From Dicaeum eximium (lineage: Eukaryota; Chordata; Aves; Passeriformes; Dicaeidae), in the NCBI GenBank assembly GCA_013396995.1, contig VWZP01003839.1:496001-560000 (forward strand): a DNA stretch of 64,000 nt, read 5' to 3'. Within the stretch, counting starts at the first letter, position 1. Each line of letters begins with the position of its first letter. The position numbers and the translations under genes were made by a program. This document shows positions 54,063 through 64,000 of the stretch, in pieces. The notes under the pieces are model-generated. The model ran no database searches, was not told the origin of the DNA, and worked only from the letters and a program-made list of their open reading frames with translations.

Positions 54063-56738
54063 TAAAAGGTCACTGTCATCCTTCCCTGTTTTCCCTCTCC
54101 CTCAGAAAACTGTATTAATTCAAAGTCCCAAAATAGCCATTCTCAGACATCAGAAAAGCCTGGGAATTGCTTACCTAAAGAGCACTAAGCTTTACAGGGT
54201 AATGAGCATTTAAACCAGAAACTCTGAGTGGAAACCATGATGAAGCCTCAATTATATTTTTGTTCATAAAAATAGATTTGTTCTAGAGAAAAAACAAAAT
54301 CCATTTCCCATTTTGACATCATTTTCCCATGAGATCTTGGGGAAGTTCTAAAGGCCAAACCACTCAGTAGGAACCAGCGATTCCACACGTCCCGTTCTGG
54401 TGCCCACCAGAGACTTGTTCAGACCCACTGTCAGGAGGGACAGTTTGTTTTCCATTTAGGTTCATTTTGCGCTATGAAAGCAATTAAGAAACAAAATTAA
54501 AAATGGAATTCTGAGGAGAGACATCCTAGCACAGAGAAATGTGACATTAGCGGCTACATTTGACAATGTGGATTTAAATGCCTCCATTTCCCACCTGTAA
54601 AATGGCCTTTGTATTGAAAAACAATAGTAGACCAGAAAAACTTATGTAACAAATGAAGAGAGTTATGATCTTTACTGCCATTCACTTATTTTTATGGTTT
54701 TATGGTTTGTTTTTTTCTTGGAAGTCTTTCTCATGAAGGAGTGGCTGTTGAATATTATGATGAATCTATGGTGAAGAATTCCACAATTCAATCAAGCAAG
54801 GAAGAATATAAAAGCAAAGCAGACAGCCTCAGTTATTTCAGTCAGATTGATCAAATAAGTCATTACTATGTCAGGTTGAAAAACTCCTACCATATGTAGA
54901 AGTCTAAAGTCAGTTGAATTATTTTATTGCCAGGAATTCACTGCCCTTTTTTTTTTAATCATTAGCCTTTTAAACTGAGGATATTTTTATAAGCAGGCAA
55001 TGACCAATTTCTACTGTCTTACAGCACAGATTATTTCTGTCACAAAAGCTGTATGCTTGATTCAGATTCCTCTAAGATACTAAATAAAAACTTTCAAAAT
55101 AGATATTATTATCATATTCAAAGTTATCTCCTCATATAGCTACTAAAAGCTAACTGGACTCAAAAGCTTAATAAATATACTTAGCAATAATAAAAGACAA
55201 GGAATCAGAACGACCCAAGTTCCAAAATGTTATTTCAAAGCACTTAACATAAAAATGGCATTAATAACATGGAAAGTGTTTTCTCTTTTCACTACTTACA
55301 CAGCTTACAGAATTCATAAATTGGTATAAATTTTATTTTAAGCAGCTTCTTAGGCCATAATTGTGTGGCTATAAGCTTTGCCTTTGTTTTTCCTTTTTCA
55401 GCACATGAAAATCAAAGCTTGTCGCTAATCTGCTAGTCTGTACACTTGGTGACTGAAAAGAAGGAGCATTTTTCAAATACGATGTATCTGTTATAAACAC
55501 TTGAAATCAATGTTTTACTGTGACGAGTAACCAACAGGTTTTATATTTTAGTTAAATTTCTTTGGCCTAACCAAGGCTCCTTCAAGAACAGAAACTATTC
55601 TGTTTTCTTTACTATTAACCTTAGCTGTACACATTGCTACACACAACCCATGAAATACCAACATATTCAGCAGGTTCATATGAAAGCAGCTATACCTATC
55701 TCCATTTCAGTATGTAAACAACATTCCCTGCTCTTTCCTTACCTTTTGTTCAAATGTTTTACGTATTGCAAGTGTCACTCAGGCACAATTTACGACTGAT
55801 CTTGCAACGAGCTGCCTATCAATGATCCAACTACGGATTCAGAGTTAATTTTGGCTCTATGGAATTTCAAGACCTGCCTATGCAGGGCTGCTCAATTCTG
55901 AACAGTATTTAGTCTATGGTCATCTGTAATTAATTTAATGATGTAATGCAATGCAATGGGAGTGAATTGTGCCATCAGACCCCCACTGAACTGTTTTCAC
56001 AGAAGTATCACTGAAGAGAGGCTGAAAACATGAAGGAAAATAAAAAAAATACCCAGTCACAAAGATGTTACTGTGCAATTGTCAGCATAAATATATCCCA
56101 CACAAAGTGTCATGGGATCTCTGAAGCCTGTTTCACGACAGTTCTGGAGCCCACTGGGTTGGGAATCCTGAGAAATAGTAGACAAGTTCTAGCAACAGAA
56201 AAGAAGCTGAGGCTCTGACCAGCAGATTTACCCTCCTCTTGAACTAGCTCTGAATGAAGTACGCTGATTTAGTTTGCACAGATGCACAAACCATTTAAGC
56301 TTTAAAGCAGTTATCTGTGAAAAGTGGTTAAAATTCTCTCCAAAATATCACAAACTGATGGATTAACATAAAACTACCACTAGGAAAAGAAAACAAATAG
56401 CAATTTCATATGTACATCTAGTACAGTAACTCTGGATAACCAAAGGAGACCAATTACAAATATTTATAGTTCCTCTGCTCCAGTTGTAGATTCAACAGCA
56501 CGAGATGCAGTCCAAGTAAAACATAAGCTTACAAAAACCATGTATTAATACTCTTGTTAATAAGGCTGAGCAAAACATCATTCAACATTGTTTCTATGCA
56601 GTAGGAGTACTATTTTCTTGTTATAAATGGCAAAATGTGTAATACTAAAATTACAAGAACTTCTGTAGAGGCATCTGTTAGTAAAGAAAACACTGCCTCT
56701 AACCCTGCATCAGATTAGATATGCAGTAGTGCCCCTGG

Positions 56739-56757
56739 CAGTGGCAAACTGCCACTG
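56739..56757. repeat. 8-bp stem, 3-nt loop inverted repeat
   Basis: CAGTGGCA and TGCCACTG are exact reverse complements around AAC. Too short for a microRNA precursor. Confidence 0.75.
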
Positions 56758-57112
56758 AGCATGTAATTTGATGTGTAATCTTAGTGGCAATGTCTAGAAG
56801 CATTTATTCACTTATCACAGAATAACCAGAAAAACTAAAAACATATATGAAAGGCATCTATCTTCTACATCTCCCATCTATCCTCTACCTCTTACTTTAA
56901 AGTGGTGCAGGCTACACTCTCCTTGGTTCTGTTTGTCAGTGCACAACAGACCATCTTTTCCTCTCACCGCTATGTGATGCCCACTATCCTTTCAGGAACA
57001 TTAGGATAACTGTTACTGTAGAAGTAGTGGAGTTATTACACTGCTCACAGCACTCAGATCACTGCTGATAGCTCAACAAAAAAGAAAATATGACCATGGC
57101 TGAAATAAAATT

Positions 57113-57130
57113 AAAAAAAAAAAAAAAAAA
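57113..57130. repeat. A18 mononucleotide tract
   Basis: Run of about 18 A, with more A-rich sequence immediately after it (aaaaaaaccc). Confidence 0.85.
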
Positions 57131-60100
57131 GACCTTAAAAAAACCCGAACATTATTAAAATAAAACTTCTATCCTCCTTTTCTATCTGTGCACGCAGAAG
57201 GTGAACAAATGACAATATTATGAGACCTCAGGCATTATATTCAAAGTAGGGAAAATTTATTTTTCATCTGGCCTGTAAAACACCATCTTGTCTGCATACT
57301 TTCTCATATCCATAATTTTTTTCTCATATATTTGATACCGTTGTTGTAAGTTTATGAAAGATAGTATTACAAACTGAAACACCAGCAGCATTCACATTTG
57401 ACCAAGAGAGTATCTGAAATCAATAAATTGGTAAAAAAGAATGTTGCACAATCCCCTCAGTCATTAAACATTTTGGATTAGATCAGTTTGAAAATAATAG
57501 GCCAGGGGGTTATTTTCACAGCTGGATTTGCCTTATATTTTATCATCTATCTCGGGAGTACAGTAAAATCCCCCCGGAGGCATCTCTGTAAAGCATATAA
57601 TGTTACTCTGGGAGCAAAACTTACAAAAGGAACAAAACTCCCTGGACTGGACAAATCTAGGGAGGAAAAAAACCCAGTTGCTTCATCACTCTAATATGAA
57701 TAGCACCAATTAATTCTACTGTGCTACTCCTGAGCAACACACACTGAACAGTGAATTGTATTCAAAGGATTCAAAGTAATTCAAAGGATTACTTTACTGC
57801 CAATTTTTTCTGCCTTTAGCCAACGAGCGAAACTGGAATAAGGAATTTAAAATTTCTTAGTCAACAATGAAAGCTGTTGCCATTGTCAAGCTGATGCTGC
57901 TAATTTGTTGTATTATTAACCTGCCAGACCCCAGCTGTTGTCTTAGTCAAAACCTGAGTTTTCCAATAACTAGGAACTGCAGCTGCTCAGAATGGGTCAC
58001 CAGGGATTTGCACCACCACAAACATTACTCATCTGGTCCTGCCCTGCTCAGAATTCTTTGGCCAAAAGGCAGGGTCAGGCCTGCATGAGATTTGAAACAC
58101 AAATTTAAGGCTTTTTTTTCCCCTCCCTATTTTCAGAAAAATAGTATTTCTTATTCAATTTTTAAAAAATTATCCATGATTCTCACCAAACATGGATCCA
58201 ACATGGCAAAGCCTACTTTTCCTGAACACTAATTCCTGCAGTAATTAGCCTTTGAAATATAGACCATGAATTGTAACTTAAGACAGTCACTACATTACTG
58301 CTCCCATCTATCTCTGCCAAAAAAAAAAAAAGTATCAAGAAAGTATTATTTATTTCAAATACTTTTACTTGAAACAACTGAGAAACAGTTTCTACACAAC
58401 GCATCTGCCAGCTGCTGCATGTAACAGGTGTAACCATAAACATTAGAAAATCCTGCATTTTGAAGTGCAAACAGCTGAAGTGCTGCCTGATTTAAACATC
58501 CCAAACTGGAATTATTTTTGTTTAGCAAACACTGTCATATGAAGTACCTTCAACCAAGCCCCAGAACATATGGGAAATGACTACTTAATGTTTAACATTT
58601 CATTGATATTTATTATTGGTTTTACTCCCATATATTAGTTTCCAATGCCAAAAAACCACTAATTGTCCATTTTGCCAACTCTTATTAACTCCTTCTGTTT
58701 GGATTGCTGACATCACACATCCTGATTTCTTCCTCTCCTTTCCACAAGTTTCTCTCCAAAAACACAATTAATCTGTACTGCTCCCTGAGCTCTGTGGCCC
58801 TGTACTGCTTATCCCTTCTCCTCCAGAATTTCTTTCCTGTCATTCTGGCTTTCCAGAGTACCATTCCCCCTCCTGGCAGTTTTGTACCATTTCTGCACTG
58901 TACAGCACATTAAACACTCCTGGCAAAGTAGAAGCACTTGCTCATGAGCAAATGGAGAAGTTGACATAGCCTTTTCACACTCACTGAACACACAAGTGTT
59001 TTACCCACAGAGACAGCACAAGCAGGTACTCTCTCCATGGCTCTCAAGGTACACATACATGATTTTGCACATAGTACAGGCTAGAGAACGCCCAACAACT
59101 GGAGCCAATTTCTTGCAGAGGAGTGAGGAAGAGTTCCAACAGACGAAGAATACTGAGCACAGGTTAGAAGAGAACAAGCAAAGTAACACTGATGGACTGA
59201 GCCCTCAGCTTTCATCTTGGCCACTTCAATATTCAGCAGCACACTTGGCTCTGATATCATGCTAGGCTATTTTGCTCTCTTAGAGGCACAAGAGAAAGCG
59301 AGCCATGCGCTGGCCAAACCAGAGCCAACCACTTCAGTTGGACATCTTCTCATAAACATTACAAGTGTTTCCATGTTCAAAAGCAGCATGACTATGAGCT
59401 TAGAGCGTCCTCTGCACCTCCAAGGCTTTCAAGTTTGATAGAAGAAATAACAAATTATTCATTAATCTCCACATAAAAGTAGAGAACCGTCAGTGATGGA
59501 AGTGACGGGTCAGTCAAGTGAGTAGGCGAAGCTCCCTCTTGTCTACAGGCAGGAGGAAGTAAAATGTGCAAGGACAGAAATCTCTTTTGGAGTGAAGAAG
59601 TTCTCAAGGCCATTTACTAACTTTATCTCTCCTTTTTTTTTGAAGTGGAAAAACATGAAGATGCAAACCTTGAGCAGCAAGTTTTGAAATACACCTTTCA
59701 CTGACTTTGTAGAAATTGAAAGAGAAAAATTTATAAATTCCAAAGCCATTGAATTTCTTCTGCAAACAGCAAGAACTGAACCCTCTTCAGGCAAAAAAAA
59801 AAAAGAAAAAACAAACCCTATCAGTCACAAATGAGGCATTCATATTAACAAATGTTTCTCACTTTAAATCCCACAGTCACTACAAGGAATGCCAAAATTT
59901 TTAATCCTAGAAAAGCAGGTAATTCATCCCATTCAGCTGACCAGCTCTACCCTTTTCCTCTCAAAAAGAGCTAACACCTTGCTCTTCCCACAGAGCTAGG
60001 TAACCTCTGTCTAGGAGAGACCACAGCTACGAATGGAGTAACTCAGCACCAGCTCTTTTCTCCTCATGTGGACAACTGACTTTCCATCCAGTAAAGATCT

Positions 60101-60143
60101 TTCTGGCCCTGTGGTTTTTTCTTTCCTTTTTAGTAGTATTTTG

Positions 60144-60177
60144 CCCTTTTTCTTTTCTTTTTTTTTTTTTTTTTTTT
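60144..60177. repeat. Pyrimidine tract (T-rich)
   Basis: An all-pyrimidine stretch with a final run of about 20 T. It produces the lysine-rich minus-strand frames at 60011-60248, which are not genes. Confidence 0.9.
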
Positions 60178-63100
60178 GTATCTTCTGCCAGTTGCAAATA
60201 TCTGCCACAACCTGTCATTCGGTTGTTGTGCTTATAGCTTGGGACCAACTTTGCTGCTGAGGGCTACCCACCACTGACACTCATGTTTGGCTTCCTCACA
60301 GCTACCAAAATTTGGAACTTTTTAAGAAAACTGTACTTCTTTTTTAAAAGGACTCAAAGTGCTCTTTAAGCATGTTAGCAGCACTGCCATATGCACCCTA
60401 TGGGGGCATACCCATGTTAGCATCACACTGGCAGGGCAGTCAGTCATACATAACTGGTTCGGAAGTTTGCTTCCAAAGTGACTCTAGCCATGTACCCCAC
60501 CCATGGCACCTTGGTCCCCATGGCTGAACAGACTCAGAGCACATGCATGGAGGCTTCCCTGTATGCTGAGCTACATCAGAAGATGCACCCCACAAAGTCT
60601 AAGGGTATTATAATGCACAGAACTGAAGTAGATCCATGCTGAAATAAACCTCACTAAAATGCATATGATCAGCGTTGAATCCTTAGCACAAAACTCTTTT
60701 CCCCTACAAATCTACTTTGCACTCATCCTCTTTTCCACGTCTTCCCTGCAACACATTTCCCTTCCACTACCCCATTTCTGTGGTCATCACTGCATAGCAT
60801 CCTGAAAAGGGTTAGGGGTTAGACTCCCAGGCACCTCGTTCCATCACAGTTGTGTGCACTGTGATTCTCCTTCGTCATCAATATCTTAGTAAACTTTGTG
60901 CATCACCAATAGCTTTTTCCTGAAAGAGCCCTTTTTCACTAACACAAAATGCACTGAAACAAGAGTGTGAATGAAAACAGGATTGCAAACAGACTTTCCT
61001 CTCAAGCTAACAGAAACCCAGTTCATTTGCTCACGTGCTATGCAAGTCCTCAGAAAGTCACATGCTGGCACCCCTCTCAGTACACCAGGTCACACACCAC
61101 GAAGGATAAGTACATTTTTGACTAGTTATGCTGCATCACACTCACATCCACACAGCACAACAGGAAGTCAGTCAATCTGCTGACCTGCAGTTTGCCATGA
61201 TACCTTCCCAGGCAAGAAGGCAGTGACTACATTGTGCCTGCAATTTGAGATCAGGGATTTGAATGCCAAAACATGGAGTGTAAAGCAGACACAAGAAAAA
61301 AGAATGAACTTGGAATTCACCCTATTAGACTCATACCGGTCTGTAAACATCCTGTGCAAGTCAGAGCCACAGCAGGAGTCTAGAGGAGAAAACATCCAGG
61401 CTCCACAGTGTTCACACCTTCAGCCCTGACAGGCCAGATCAGCATCCTCTCTGCTTTTTTCCCATAACAACTTCTGAACTTACGAGCCAATTTCAAATAA
61501 TACCACCACAGGGCAAGAGTTATCCAAAAATAACTACATTTCTGGAAGTTTTATGACCACTGGCAGCTGGGTAAACTGGCATGCCCATGGTTAAAAGAGC
61601 TTCAGATTTTCTCTTGCGTGCCCAGGATTTGATCAATCAGCACACTGGCAGCAAGTCAACCCACAGCATCAGTCACATCACATCTTCTCCACATGGCTGC
61701 TGAGGCCCATGGGAGAACAAGTATTTGGGGACACAGGCCAAAAGCATTACAGTGGGGAAGAGGTACCTCTAGAGATACTAAGTTCAGAACATGTAATCCA
61801 TGCAAAACAACACTAGTTTTGTATGATTTCCAAAAGAAATCAGCGAATTTGATAATGAAAATATAGATGCAAATGTGCACATGAATGTGAAAAATATTTA
61901 AAGTTTTGTCCATTTGCAACAAAAATATTCATCTCTTTCAGGGGGTTAACACATCTGAGATCACTCCAGAACAGCTTGGTTAAAAAGAGGGTATATCTGT
62001 GCCTCCACTGAGAAAATGGCTGCAACATTGGCTAAATCCTTAAATCATATAAAGGCATCTATAGAGGGGGACCAGCCATCAGACAAAACCAGAGTGGTAA
62101 AAAAGCTTTATCAGTCCCACCACTCAGCCTCTTGGGGTTAATTAATCACTTATTGTCTCATTGAGAATCAAACCAACCCTAACTTTGCCCAGCCCGAGGC
62201 CAGCTCAACAGATAATGTGATCTGACACAAATCAGCATCTCCGGCACACCCCTTCCTTTTCTCTCTACTATTCACTTCTTTCCCCACAAAGTCTTCCCTG
62301 TAGTTCCTAGGCACATCAACACATTCCCTTCTTGGGGAAATGTTTTCCCTTGCCCTCCCTTGAGCCAGCAAGCAGAAGATCTCAAACACCAACACCAAGT
62401 CTTTCAGCAGCCATGCTGGCACGTGCTAGCTGGAAGTATTTCTCAGACTGCCTTAAAACATCAAAGCACAAGGTCTCAGTGGTCCTACTGCTATCTAGCT
62501 TTTTTTCTTTTGATATTTGCCCTCACAGAGCTTAATGAAAACAAGCAAGCATCACATGTAATTATTACTACTATAATTAGTGCTAAATCATTAGGCAATT
62601 CAAAGTAAAAATAAAATCTACGGTTAATAAATTTTCCAAAAGGGATAACTGGATAACAGTGTCTGTCTTTATAGTTAAGAATGCCCAACACTATTCTTTA
62701 AAATCATCACTTCATAAATCACAAAGTTTAAATAAAAGTTTTCTGTGACTGACTTTAATTCAGTGGATCTTACATTGAAATCCACCAAAGAATTAATTCA
62801 GGAAACAGTAGCAAAAACTGTAAATTCAGTAAAACTACAAAAATTGTACATTCAGTAAATTCTACTAATTTGCATATTTATCTAATTAGTTCTAGTGTCT
62901 CATGGAGTTAAAAATAGGAACGGGGATCACAACATAAATGAGAGTGATACCCAGCTATGCAAGAAGACTTCCCCAAATACAGTTAAACAGTAACCAATTG
63001 ATATTCTTAATTGACTATGCTCAGAACACTTGTCCCAGAACCTTCACGTTCCACCTGCATTAAATATGTTCCCAAGGTAGGGCTAGTCTCAGGAAAAACA

Positions 63101-64000
63101 TTCAGATCCACAGAAATAACAGTAAAATTGGTAGCTCTCCATTTTATAAGCATGTTATTTAGCCTCAGAGGGTGGTAGAACAAGTTCTTTTTGAAATCCT
63201 CACTTTGTAACATTCTGCTCAGCTTCCCCTCACTTCTGCTTGGGTTGAAGCTTCACTTCACAAACTTTATTAACAAACAATGCTACACGCTGCTAATTTA
63301 AGGGGCCCCATTTTGCAAGCTGGATAGCTGATTATTTTTACCATGAGAAAATTAAATTTTGCCAGTTCATATTTTTTTATTTTATTTTTAAGGGAAATTT
63401 AAGAAAAAAGCCACAATCTTATGTCATCATTTCTCACTTGAGAAATGCCAGAGTTCAGAAGTTAGAGTAAACTGAGTCAGTCTCATCATTCAAGCCTTTC
63501 CTGAGCCAATGTGGTATCATTATTGGTAACATGACCATGTACTACACGATCCTAAGGGCTGTCTTAGCCAGCCCACAAAGTACACTTTTCATGTGGAGAG
63601 AAACAGCAGTGCACACCTACTAATCTGAATGGAAGTGTGACCTCAACACCTGCCATGCAACAGTTAAACTATGCGAGAGATGTATTAAGTCATCCTTTCT
63701 TTTTAACTACATTTAAAGAAAAAAAAAAGAAAATTTCCACATAAATGTATTATCAGTCAACTGTTAAAACCACATATTCTACTGTCTTTTTAAAGTATTT
63801 TCTCTACATGTATAATTGATGATATACAGATTACTACTAAAAGCAGCAGTCCACCTTCTAGCTGATAAATTCATAGCTGTATGGTTCCAAATTTCTACTG
63901 GAAACACCATCATAGCACACTATCCCAGGTGGAGCTTTCAGACCTCGTCAGAAGAGCACAAAACAGCTTTACACCCTTCCAGAATTAGAAAGCACACAAA

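Larger units (their letters stand above)
45501..64000 (-). other. PDE10A: PDE10A intron, distal part to window edge
   Basis: About 18.5 kb of AT-rich intron with no recognisable transposon body or gene. It holds A-runs at 46084-46099, 54048-54062 and 57113-57130, and a T/C-rich tract at 60144-60177. It also has a 22-bp tandem duplication at 49996-50039, small palindromes at 49004, 53152 and 56739, and GC-richer patches at about 50640-50830 and 60370-60600 that I could not assign. Frames such as 52313-52639 (minus) and 54702-54899 (plus) show no known domain. No PDE10A first exon or CpG-island promoter was seen. Confidence 0.55.

Noticed and set aside
54702..54899. 65-codon plus-strand ORF with a protein-like composition
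   Set aside because: Looks acidic and soluble but matches nothing known, and I see no splice sites or promoter to support it.
56739..56757. Possible microRNA hairpin
   Set aside because: Stem is only 8 bp and the flanks do not extend the pairing.
60011..60248. Lysine-rich minus-strand frames
   Set aside because: Produced by the T-rich pyrimidine tract read in reverse.

Overview
This is a vertebrate intronic window, most likely avian. It is AT-rich, has no bacterial-style gene packing and carries no long ORF that looks like a gene. Its only recognisable interspersed repeats are CR1 LINE fragments, the dominant retrotransposons of birds and other sauropsids. I saw no mammalian SINEs, ERVs, tRNAs, rRNAs or CRISPR arrays. 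One assembly gap of Ns (38568-38674) lies inside a CR1 copy.

The one protein-coding feature I can identify is a single internal exon of PDE10A on the minus strand (17748-17876). PDE10A is the dual cAMP/cGMP phosphodiesterase 10A. The exon encodes 42 complete codons of the common N-terminal region ahead of the GAF domains and has a clear acceptor and donor. The rest of the window is the two flanking introns: more than 46 kb upstream in gene orientation (17877-64000) and more than 17.7 kb downstream (1-17747). I did not recognise the next exon, the alternative first exons or a promoter, so these probably lie outside the window.

Layout by region: 1-17.7 kb is downstream intron with one sense CR1 3' end at 0.64-1.1 kb. 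The PDE10A exon sits at 17.75-17.88 kb. The range 17.9-64 kb is upstream intron with CR1 copies at 27.5 kb (minus, RT fragment), 29.5-30.0 kb (minus, 3' part), 38.05-39.02 kb (plus, RT to 3' end, gapped) and 43.2-43.35 kb (minus, 3' end). Simple repeats and A/T tracts are scattered throughout. A compact GATA-motif cluster with local CpGs and a GGAA microsatellite lies at 45.0-45.5 kb.

The most interesting signals are: (1) a second strong splice donor exactly 27 nt past the first donor of the PDE10A exon, which would insert nine residues in frame; (2) an exact 16-mer that contains this second donor and recurs on the other side of the exon; and (3) the GATA-motif cluster at 45 kb, a candidate cis-regulatory element. 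I found no evidence of a new multi-gene system.
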